A program made the position numbers and the translations under genes. Shown piece by piece: positions 1 to 4,875 of a DNA stretch of 5,036 nt. The stretch spans positions 1 to 5,036 of the forward strand of contig JARHZY010000008.1 in NCBI GenBank assembly GCA_029264655.1, read 5' to 3'. This DNA is from Helicobacter sp. (GTDB lineage Bacteria > Campylobacterota > Campylobacteria > Campylobacterales > Helicobacteraceae). The notes beneath the pieces are model-generated. The model was not told the DNA's origin. It was given only the letters and a program-made list of their open reading frames with translations, and made no database searches. Within the stretch, counting starts at the first letter, position 1. Every line of letters starts with the position of its first letter.

Positions 1-72
1 AAGGTTCGTGTTATTTGCAAATGCACTACTACTAGCAAGCAAAAGGCATAAAGCAACACTTATTTTTTTCAT
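1..72 (-). CDS. N-terminus of an exported protein (partial, runs off left edge)
   Basis: The reverse strand from ATG at 72-70 reads MKKISVALCLLLASSSAFA followed by NNTNL, 24 codons open to the window edge. This is a textbook Sec signal peptide: two lysines, a hydrophobic core of about 12 residues and an AFA signal peptidase I site after residue 19. There is a Cys at position 9, but no lipobox with a +1 Cys at the cleavage site, so a soluble periplasmic or outer-membrane product is more likely than a lipoprotein. A GAGG Shine-Dalgarno lies upstream at 83-86 and a promoter at about 142-168. The mature part visible is only five residues, so the family cannot be named. The gene is transcribed in the same direction as the outer-membrane-protein operon but is separated from it by about 600 bp with its own promoter, so it is probably a separate unit. 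Confidence 0.85.
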   Translation of the reverse strand, partial: MKKISVALCLLLASSSAFANNTNL

Positions 73-82
73 TATATAAAAA

Positions 83-86
83 CCTC
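83..86 (-). promoter_or_regulatory. Ribosome binding site of the left partial gene
   Basis: On the minus strand the sequence TGAGGTT lies ahead of the ATG at 72-70. The GAGG core occupies 86-83 and is 10 bases from the start codon, slightly long but acceptable. It supports the chosen start and the reality of this truncated gene. Confidence 0.6.
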
Positions 87-141
87 ATTAATATAAATAT
101 CTCTGCAATCTTAATAGATACAGAACATATAAACTTCTTTA

Positions 142-168
142 ATTATAGAGAAAAAAACTTAAAAAAAA
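142..168 (-). promoter_or_regulatory. Candidate sigma-70-type promoter with phased T-tracts
   Basis: Read on the minus strand, a perfect TATAAT (147-142) is preceded by a run of seven T (157-151) and a run of eight T (168-161), spaced 10 bp apart. Campylobacter and Helicobacter housekeeping promoters typically have a conserved -10 with periodic T-rich tracts instead of a -35 box, and this matches. Transcription would begin near 135 and give a leader of about 60 bases before the gene at 72-1. No transcript evidence is available here. Confidence 0.55.
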
Positions 169-281
169 CTTAATTATTGAGTAAATATACATCGTTTTTT
201 TATATCTTTAATAATATACGCACTATAACTACGCTATACACTATAGATTATTCTCTTTTATGCTAAGAAGCAATATGTAAA

Positions 282-303
282 ATATATGTTATATAACATA
301 TAT
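282..303. repeat. 22-bp perfect AT palindrome
   Basis: The sequence is perfectly self-complementary from 282 to 303, centred on GTTATATAAC (288-297). It could extrude as a cruciform or act as an operator for a dimeric regulator. It could also be a chance product of very AT-rich DNA. It lies more than 100 bp upstream of the predicted left-gene promoter, so a direct operator role there is not obvious. Confidence 0.45.
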
Positions 304-349
304 ATTTATGTTACTATTATAAACATATTATCTATATATGTGGTTAAAA

Positions 350-558
350 TTAAACTTTTACAAGCCTTTTTAGTTGCAATTGGAGTAGAACATATAAAGA
401 CTTGTTGGCGTGCAAATATAAAACGACTTTTACATGAAGTATCATATAGAGTTGCAAAGCATTGTGCATTATAGATAAAATGCAAAATATTATTTGGTTA
501 CCATAAAGCTAATAAGATAGTAACAAATATAGAACATTTATTGGAAGTTGTGCTATAA
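350..558. other. Coding-like island, possible gene remnant or dispersed repeat
   Basis: From about 350 to 474 the composition becomes less AT-rich (a hand count gives 38 G+C in 361-474, about one third) and both strands look protein-like. The plus frame, open from ATG 286, includes AIGVEHIKTCWRANIKRLL and ends at TAG 472-474. The same frame then stays open for 27 more codons (475-555) to TAA 556-558. The opposite strand is open for more than 60 codons and includes FIFARQQVFICSTPIATKK, but has no good start and no ribosome binding site. No family was recognised. A decayed gene or an intergenic repeat fits better than an intact gene. Confidence 0.25.
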
Positions 559-587
559 ATAATTTGTTTGTTATTTGGGAGATTCTA

Positions 588-603
588 AAAAATATATATT
601 TTT
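588..603. repeat. 16-bp A/T palindrome
   Basis: AAAAA TATATA TTTTT is perfectly self-complementary. It lies 80-95 bases past the stop of the operon's last gene. The arms contain no G or C, so a hairpin in RNA would be weak; a terminator role is possible but poorly supported. Confidence 0.35.
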
Positions 604-646
604 ATATGTGGAATATTATAAAATTTGATTTATTAATTGGAATAAT

Positions 647-677
647 TGCAATCTTTATATAGGATTCGTTGATTGCA
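647..677 (-). terminator. Weak hairpin just after the operon, possible transcript end
   Basis: TGCAATC (647-653) and GATTGCA (671-677) are perfect 7-bp inverted arms around a 17-base loop, beginning 5 bases past the last stop codon of the operon (683-685). The stem is short, the loop long and no U-run follows on the minus strand, so it is not a standard intrinsic terminator. It may protect the 3' end or be fortuitous. No better terminator was seen nearby. Confidence 0.25.
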
Positions 678-682
678 CTATG

Positions 683-1765
683 CTATTTTATAAGCAGACG
701 ATAATGCAGTAAAAATACAGCACTACGCCAAAAATTAGCTGGTATTGTTTCAAATGTATTTGCACTTTCTGCAAAACCGGGCAAAGAAAGATAAGAAAAA
801 GGTATGCCAAGCCCAAATTCTATTCTATGTATATTATAAAATGTTAAATTCATGCCAAGATTTAAAGAATAATCCACCTGTAAATTATAATTCCATAAAT
901 AGCTTGCAGGATAATAGTTACCATGTTGTGGGTGAGTTGCATAGGGACGATAATACATAATGCCGATATTAAGCCCCATAAAACCACCAATATAATGCTT
1001 GAAGCTATTACCAAGTGGAAATTCAAACAACACATCAGCACTCATAAATGCAAGCATATAAAAACTTTCTAGATTGCCCTTACCCCCATAAGGATTTGGC
1101 ACTAATGAAGTCATACCATTTTTAATATCATAAGTATAAACATCATTAAAAAATGAAGTAAAAAGCCCGCCATAAAGCCGTGTGCCTACATAATGATTAA
1201 AAAACTTTTGGTAACCACCACTCCCACCATACACAAGCGGTGTAATACGTGTTACTACAAGCTGATTATCACGATAACCACTTGTATAAATATCTAACAC
1301 TCCCATACTCACACCAGCAAATAGCCCACTCTTTTTTAATGCATCATTATAACTTTGTGCTAGAGCATTAAACCGTTGGGCACTTGTTTTTTTATCAATA
1401 TAATTGCCATATGGCACACTTGTTTGTTGTTTTGTTCCAAGTTGCTCTTTTAGGCTAAATACTTCATAGCGTAAAGATTGTAGATAACGTAATTGTGCGT
1501 CATGGCTTTTTTGTATCGGTTTGGCTTTTTTCGTTGCTATTTGTTTTTCTTGTGCTTTTTCTTCTTTTTCTTCTTGTTTTTGTTCTTTTTTCTTCTCTAT
1601 TTTTATATCTGTAAAAGAATTAACTCTATACTTACTTTGTTTGCTTTTTTGCACATTAACACGTTTTTTGGTGTTTATGTTTTCAGAATCTATGGCATGT
1701 AAATATGGTATATAAATAAGAAAAATAATCATATAGACTATATGTAAATGTTTTAAAATACCCAT
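683..1765 (-). CDS. Hop/Hor-like Helicobacter outer-membrane beta-barrel protein, operon gene 4
   Basis: This 360-residue protein should be exported by Sec and inserted in the outer membrane as a beta-barrel; its exact function is unknown. Residues 1-24 form a signal peptide ending IPYLHA. Residues 55-82 are a Lys/Glu/Gln-rich low-complexity stretch, followed at about 88-114 by a heptad-like helical segment. The barrel occupies about 147-360 and starts with GLFAGVSMG. It contains GGYQKFFN (183-190), GTRLYGG (194-200), the block DVLFEFP (244-250) followed by the Gly-rich GGFMGLNIG strand (260-268), and LNLGMNL...HRIEFGLGIP (301-322). These resemble the conserved C-terminal strands of the Helicobacter HP_OMP (Hop/Hor) family. 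The start ATG lies inside the end of the upstream gene (13-bp overlap), with AGTGAG 6 bases upstream. Oddly, the chain ends HYRLLIK rather than in the usual terminal Phe. The gene is last in the operon. Confidence 0.88.
   Translation of the reverse strand: MGILKHLHIVYMIIFLIYIPYLHAIDSENINTKKRVNVQKSKQSKYRVNSFTDIKIEKKKEQKQEEKEEKAQEKQIATKKAKPIQKSHDAQLRYLQSLRYEVFSLKEQLGTKQQTSVPYGNYIDKKTSAQRFNALAQSYNDALKKSGLFAGVSMGVLDIYTSGYRDNQLVVTRITPLVYGGSGGYQKFFNHYVGTRLYGGLFTSFFNDVYTYDIKNGMTSLVPNPYGGKGNLESFYMLAFMSADVLFEFPLGNSFKHYIGGFMGLNIGIMYYRPYATHPQHGNYYPASYLWNYNLQVDYSLNLGMNLTFYNIHRIEFGLGIPFSYLSLPGFAESANTFETIPANFWRSAVFLLHYRLLIK
1520..1603 (-). repeat. Polypurine low-complexity tract encoding a Lys/Glu/Gln-rich linker
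   Basis: On the coding strand this is almost entirely GAA, AAA, AAG, CAA and related codons, giving residues 55-82 of the 360-residue protein (for example KKKEQKQEEKEEK). It is an imperfect short-unit repeat with strong strand asymmetry. Its opposite strand gives long Phe-rich shadow frames that should not be annotated as genes. Confidence 0.7.
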
Positions 1766-2757
1766 GAATAACTCACTATATAGCTAGGTTCATAGGTATT
1801 GGTCATATTGCCTGAAAGTGTTGCAATTGGCACCATAAAAATACGTTCAATTTCTAAGCGTTGGTGTTTGGTATAGCTCCAACTAGCACCTATATGTAAA
1901 TTCAAACATATGCTATGCGTTTGTGCTGAAAAAGTGTGGGTTTGACCTGATTGTATTTGTTTGGCAAACATATAACTACCAGCACCAAATCCCGCAAAAA
2001 AACCAAAATAATGATTAGCAAAAAGCATAGGAATATCATACACAAGTGAAAAACGCATACCATAATAGTTGTATAGCATATTTTTTTTGTCGTGATATGC
2101 ATTCCCATAAATTTCAAATAATTCAGCCTTTAATCCCAAATTATTATAAAAGTAACGCAAATAACCAAGTTTTAATATCGCTCCAGCACCTACACTATTT
2201 ATATCTATACCAAGGGCTTGTGCATTATACCTAAATCCAAGCACAGCCCCAATACCCACATAATACCCACTACGTTTTGCATTTATGAGCCAATTTTTCT
2301 TTTTTTGTTCTAGCAGAATAAGTTGGGATCTCAACATATATGCCTCTTTTTCAAGTTCATGAATCTTTAATGCAATATCTTGCTCTTTCTCTGTTATATC
2401 ATGATCTTTTAATTGCGAATAATCATAAGTTGCGGCAGTTGGTTTTATTGCTTGCATTGCAGCATCAAAGCGTGAATCTTGTTGATTTTGTTGTCTTTGT
2501 AGAAAATAATGCGTTTGTTCATATTGTAATGAATAGTAAGGGAGTGGCAATGAAGAATCAAGGATGCTTTGAGTGTCTTGTAAAAGTATATTAGAGAGAA
2601 AGGTATCTTTATGGTTATGCGTGTTTATTTGTTTTTGTTTTATAATATCTTCTTGTGTAGTTTGCTCTTTAGCATAAATATGTGTGATGCATAACAATAC
2701 AATGATAAAGTAGCTAGATATTGCTTTTATAATACTTGTATATTTTTTAAAAAACAT
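1753..2757 (-). CDS. Hop/Hor-like Helicobacter outer-membrane beta-barrel protein, operon gene 3
   Basis: A 334-residue exported barrel protein; function beyond the outer membrane is not known. The longest open frame begins at TTG 2775, but ATG 2757 is preferred: it follows a GGGTGGA ribosome binding site and gives a clean signal peptide (MFFKKYTS... to THIYA, residues 1-29). The mature N-terminus, about 30-162, is Gln-rich and ends in a heptad-like coiled-coil segment at about 120-154 (ITEKEQDIALKIHELEKEA). The barrel runs 163-334: SGYYVGIGAVLG first strand, LKLGYLRYFYNNLGLKAE, the YDIP block with Gly-rich GFFAGFGAG, LNLHIGASW...RLEIER, and a C-terminal strand YIVSYSWVF ending in Phe, as BamA substrates do. 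It overlaps the gene before it by 11 bp and the gene after it by 13 bp. An in-frame run of eight A (2088-2081) encodes Lys224-Lys225. Confidence 0.88.
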   Translation of the reverse strand: MFFKKYTSIIKAISSYFIIVLLCITHIYAKEQTTQEDIIKQKQINTHNHKDTFLSNILLQDTQSILDSSLPLPYYSLQYEQTHYFLQRQQNQQDSRFDAAMQAIKPTAATYDYSQLKDHDITEKEQDIALKIHELEKEAYMLRSQLILLEQKKKNWLINAKRSGYYVGIGAVLGFRYNAQALGIDINSVGAGAILKLGYLRYFYNNLGLKAELFEIYGNAYHDKKNMLYNYYGMRFSLVYDIPMLFANHYFGFFAGFGAGSYMFAKQIQSGQTHTFSAQTHSICLNLHIGASWSYTKHQRLEIERIFMVPIATLSGNMTNTYEPSYIVSYSWVF

Positions 2758-3637
2758 ATATCCACCCCACACCAAGATTCATTGGTTTTGCAAAATCACC
2801 TGAATTTAATTCGCTTGGATTCTGCACAACACCATCAAGTTTGCGTGTAATATAGCTACCATAATGGTAAAAAAATGTTTTAAATCCAAGCTCAATTTTG
2901 TGCCGCTCATATATTGAAAAGTATAGGAGCAAAGAAATATTAGAAGCAAAGCCATCTAGTCTATCCCAATATTTATCATTATAAGTCATATAGCCAATGC
3001 CAAATCCACCACCAATACCAAAACGCACACTATGGGCAATTGGAATCTCATACATTACTTCTGCATTTACATTTGTTGCACTAAAAGAGCTATGCATAAA
3101 ATCCACATAAGGATCATTTTTCAATGAGGATAAAATATTGCTTGCTATAAATGCATCAAGATAAATCTTTAATCCAACTTGCTTACTTGCAATACCAAGA
3201 AAATTTTGAAAACCAAGCTTTAAATTAAGTGTGGGTAATACATTTACATTATCTGCTACTGCTGCAAAAGTGCTACCAATTTGCATACCAAAGAAAAGTT
3301 GTGTTTTGTATTCGCTACGTTCTATTTTATCTAATGCGTGTTTGCGTTCTATTTGGTTTTGTGCATCATTAATGCCAATTTGCAATGTTTCTATGGGTGC
3401 TTGTTTGGGTTCTATAGTGTGCATTTGTTCGCGTTCATATACCTCTTGCATAGAATCTTTTACATGTTGCATACGTTCTATTGCATGCTTAATTGTTGGA
3501 GTATGTTGATCTTCTACTGGATTAAACATATCTGCTTTATCTTGTATTTGTGTTTTATGTGTTTCTTTTTGTGTTGTATTAGCATAAAGCATTATATATG
3601 CTATACAAAAATAACAATACAAGATTCTAAAAAACAT
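2747..3637 (-). CDS. Hop/Hor-like Helicobacter outer-membrane beta-barrel protein, operon gene 2
   Basis: A 296-residue exported barrel protein of unknown specific role. The frame is open from TTG 3649 and also has ATG at 3643. I prefer ATG 3637: GGA lies 7 bases upstream, the position mirrors the next gene's start, and it gives a compact signal peptide (MFFRILYC... to IMLYA, residues 1-19). Residues 20-112 are hydrophilic and probably helical, rich in Gln, Glu, His and Lys. The barrel covers about 113-296: LFFGMQIGSTF first strand, LKLGFQNFLG (139-148), VGLKIYLDAF, the block EVMYEIP (193-199) followed by Gly-rich GIGGGFGIGY (207-216), then YERHKIELGFK and a last strand MNLGVGWIYVF ending in Phe. 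About 180 residues suits an eight-strand barrel. It overlaps both neighbours by 11 bp, so it is probably translationally coupled. Confidence 0.88.
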   Translation of the reverse strand: MFFRILYCYFCIAYIMLYANTTQKETHKTQIQDKADMFNPVEDQHTPTIKHAIERMQHVKDSMQEVYEREQMHTIEPKQAPIETLQIGINDAQNQIERKHALDKIERSEYKTQLFFGMQIGSTFAAVADNVNVLPTLNLKLGFQNFLGIASKQVGLKIYLDAFIASNILSSLKNDPYVDFMHSSFSATNVNAEVMYEIPIAHSVRFGIGGGFGIGYMTYNDKYWDRLDGFASNISLLLYFSIYERHKIELGFKTFFYHYGSYITRKLDGVVQNPSELNSGDFAKPMNLGVGWIYVF

Positions 3638-4367
3638 AATCATATCCAATCGTTGCTGTGTAGCTAAAAAAGCCTCGCTCTAAGCCTTGCACGCTGCCAA
3701 AATAGATTCCTACTTTATGGTGATGGAGTGGATAACGCATGCTTATGCCAAGATTTATTCTATAAGCAGCCTCATATTTATCCCCATAAGGACTTATGGC
3801 AAGCCCTGTAATCTTTGCCCCTCCAAGCCCAACACCAAGATTCATGCCTGCAATATATTTTGTTTTATTTAAGAAATCCCAAAGCATATCAGCATTCATA
3901 CCTGTAAAAAATAGCCCATTGCGTCCGAAATCTACACAAAAATCAATATAAATTTGATATCCAAAACGATTAATTGGGAATACATTGCCTGTATATTTTT
4001 GATAACCAGCACGTAATCCAAAGAGACTAAAATTTACTGCTGTATGTTTTATACCCTGCATGCCAATAATATTTGGATTCCCAAATAAAGGAAAAGCCAT
4101 ATTGAAACTTACACCATATACCATACCAATAAAGAAAGCATTTTTTTTCTCTGCAGCATCAACATCATGGATAATATTTGCAATATCTTTATCATAAAAT
4201 TTATTACGCGTATGAATATAAGGATAATATTTAGAATCTAAATGACGATAATCTATGTTGTAGGGATTTGCTAAATCTTTTGTAGGCTGTATGGTAGTAT
4301 TCTTTGTGGTTTGTGCATAAAGATTCTGTAAAACAAGAAAAAGCATACAAGAAGCAATAAATCTCAC
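3627..4367 (-). CDS. Hop/Hor-like Helicobacter outer-membrane beta-barrel protein, operon gene 1 (GTG start)
   Basis: First gene of the operon, 246 residues, predicted outer-membrane barrel. The start is GTG (4367-4365) with AAGGA 6 bases upstream. It gives a signal peptide MRFIASCMLFLVLQNLYA (cleavage after residue 18), whereas the in-frame ATG at residue 8 would remove the charged n-region. The N-terminal segment, 19-75, is the shortest of the four paralogs. The barrel spans about 76-246: NAFFIGMVYGVSF first strand, LFGLRAGYQKYTG (115-127), FGYQIYIDF, the ADMLWDF block (159-165) followed by Gly-rich AGMNLGVGLGG (173-183), INLGISMRYPLHHHKVGIYFG, and the last strand TATIGYDYVF ending in Phe. 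Motif order matches the three downstream genes. An in-frame run of eight A (4148-4141) encodes Lys74-Lys75. The family call is by motif resemblance to Helicobacter HP_OMP proteins, not by search. Confidence 0.87.
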   Translation of the reverse strand: MRFIASCMLFLVLQNLYAQTTKNTTIQPTKDLANPYNIDYRHLDSKYYPYIHTRNKFYDKDIANIIHDVDAAEKKNAFFIGMVYGVSFNMAFPLFGNPNIIGMQGIKHTAVNFSLFGLRAGYQKYTGNVFPINRFGYQIYIDFCVDFGRNGLFFTGMNADMLWDFLNKTKYIAGMNLGVGLGGAKITGLAISPYGDKYEAAYRINLGISMRYPLHHHKVGIYFGSVQGLERGFFSYTATIGYDYVF

Positions 4368-4380
4368 ATATTTTCCTTAA
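4365..4380 (-). promoter_or_regulatory. Operon ribosome binding site with ATG-TGA overlapping a GTG start
   Basis: On the minus strand the sequence reads AAGGAAAATATGTGAGA. The AAGGA Shine-Dalgarno serves the GTG start of the first operon gene. An ATG (4369-4367) overlaps that GTG by one base and is followed at once by TGA, forming a start-stop pair in another frame. Initiation at the ATG would terminate immediately, so it may lower or tune expression; that role is inferred. Confidence 0.55.
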
Positions 4381-4422
4381 GCACTACTATTGCGATGGTA
4401 ATTTTAAAGAGTAAAAATAAAT

Positions 4423-4500
4423 GTTATAAACTTGCATGAAAAACCCACATAAAACTAAAAGCTTGCATTTTATCGAAAAAAATCTAATATAGATAAAAAA
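4423..4500 (-). promoter_or_regulatory. Candidate promoter region of the four-gene operon
   Basis: Two -10-like hexamers lie on the minus strand upstream of the operon: TAAAAT at 4472-4467, preceded by phased T-tracts (4481-4475 and 4500-4495), and TATAAC at 4428-4423, with a T-tract about 15 bp upstream. The first fits the Helicobacter pattern better and would give a leader of roughly 90 bases; the second would give about 50. A further TATAAT at 4517-4512 is possible. The sequence cannot decide between them. Confidence 0.4.
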
Positions 4501-4511
4501 TCCATATTATG

Positions 4512-4528
4512 ATTATATAAGATATAAT
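4512..4528. repeat. AT inverted repeat with -10-like hexamers on both strands
   Basis: ATTATAT (4512-4518), AAG, then ATATAAT (4522-4528) form a perfect 7-3-7 inverted repeat. The arms give a TATAAT on the plus strand (4523-4528) and another on the minus strand (4517-4512). It may be a divergent promoter core or a dimeric regulator site. Chance occurrence is quite possible in DNA this AT-rich. Confidence 0.35.
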
Positions 4529-4583
4529 GCTCTCATGCTTTCTTTACAATGATTATGTGTAATATTTGAGTTATACTTACCCT

Positions 4584-4691
4584 ATGCTTTGCGATAGTAT
4601 GAAAAAATGTAATTTTTATATCCCAATCTTTTTTATCAAAATTTTACAAGAGTTTCAGCGGGAGATAAACTGCGTTAGTTATCTCTATTAA
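4584..4691 (+). other. Short unassigned reading frame of 35 codons, possible remnant or small RNA
   Basis: A plus-strand frame from ATG 4584 to TAA 4689-4691 encodes 35 residues (MLCDSMKKCNFYIPIFF...). The opposite strand over the same bases also reads like protein (NFDKKDWDIKITFFHTIAKH) but is broken by a stop, with another frame fragment beyond it. There is no good ribosome binding site; the nearest GAG is about 13 bases upstream. A plus-strand TATAAT lies at 4523-4528 and a hairpin at 4662-4685, so a non-coding transcript is also conceivable. The family is not recognised, and a decayed gene or dispersed intergenic repeat is as likely as a real small protein. Confidence 0.2.
4662..4685. repeat. 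Hairpin with a bulged A
   Basis: GAGATAA (4662-4668) pairs with TTATCTC (4679-4685). Two further CT/AG pairs form if A4669 is bulged, leaving a GCGTT loop, nine pairs in all. It is richer in G+C than its surroundings. No U-run follows on either strand, so it is not a typical intrinsic terminator. Confidence 0.5.
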
Positions 4692-4717
4692 ATAATGAAG
4701 CAATTTCAATAACAATA

Positions 4718-4729
4718 GAATCTAGATTC
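4718..4729. repeat. 12-bp perfect palindrome GAATCTAGATTC
   Basis: GAATCTAGATTC is perfectly self-complementary. GATTCTA/TAGAATC-type strings occur at several other points in this window (for example near 580 and 3622), so it may reflect a genome-wide word preference rather than a specific operator. Confidence 0.35.
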
Positions 4730-4773
4730 CCACAGCACCATAAAAAGCATAGCATATAAAAATCTTATATTTG

Positions 4774-4794
4774 TATTATAAAATCCTTATAATA
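4774..4794. repeat. 8-5-8 AT inverted repeat upstream of the right gene
   Basis: TATTATAA (4774-4781), AATCC, then TTATAATA (4787-4794) form perfect 8-bp inverted arms, ending about 53 bp upstream of the -10 box of the gene at 4882. The half-sites resemble those of PerR/Fur-type boxes but in reversed order and with a longer spacer. An operator role is therefore only a possibility. Confidence 0.35.
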
Positions 4795-4846
4795 AAAATA
4801 GCATTTATCTCATAAAATATCTACCTAGAATACTAAAAAATTAAGC

Positions 4847-4875
4847 TATAATACACAAAGATTCTAATTAAAGGG
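4847..4875 (+). promoter_or_regulatory. Promoter and ribosome binding site of the right gene
   Basis: A perfect TATAAT (4847-4852, context AAGCTATAATAC) is preceded by an A-tract, and AAAGGG (4870-4875) lies 6 bases before the ATG at 4882. Transcription would start near 4859, giving a short leader of about 22 bases. Spacing and sequence fit a Helicobacter housekeeping promoter well. Confidence 0.65.

Larger units (their letters stand above)
73..682. other. AT-rich spacer between the left partial gene and the operon
   Basis: About 610 bases without a convincing gene. It holds the ribosome binding site and promoter of the left gene (83-168), a 22-bp perfect palindrome (282-303), a less AT-rich island with protein-like frames on both strands (about 350-558), an A/T palindrome (588-603) and a weak hairpin next to the operon's last stop codon (647-677). 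No RNA gene or insertion-sequence end was recognised. Confidence 0.6.

Noticed and set aside
221..245. Three CTATA direct repeats as regulator sites or iterons
   Set aside because: Spacing is irregular (11 and 7 bp), the unit is only five bases and the region is AT-rich. Chance is the simplest explanation.
286..474. 62-codon plus-strand frame as an intact gene
   Set aside because: No ribosome binding site or promoter was seen, its start lies inside an AT palindrome, its first third is composition-driven Ile/Tyr, and the opposite strand is equally open. It is treated as part of a possible relic.
1493..1715. Phe-rich plus-strand frames opposite gene 4
   Set aside because: They are the complement of the Lys/Glu/Gln-coding polypurine tract in a well-supported minus-strand gene; the poly-Phe content is a mirror artefact.
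2758..2775. TTG 2775 as start of gene 3
   Set aside because: It adds MVWGGY before an already complete signal peptide. ATG 2757 has a GGGTGGA site and mirrors the start position of gene 2.
3231..3667. Cys-rich plus-strand frames opposite gene 2
   Set aside because: They mirror the His/Gln/Met-rich N-terminal segment of gene 2, which has a signal peptide, family motifs and a coupled start. They have no ribosome binding site of their own.
4662..4685. Intrinsic terminator
   Set aside because: The stem is reasonable, but neither strand carries a U-run directly after it.
4774..4794. PerR or Fur box
   Set aside because: The half-sites are in the reverse order from a TTATAATnATTATAA box and separated by five bases rather than one, so it is reported only as an inverted repeat.
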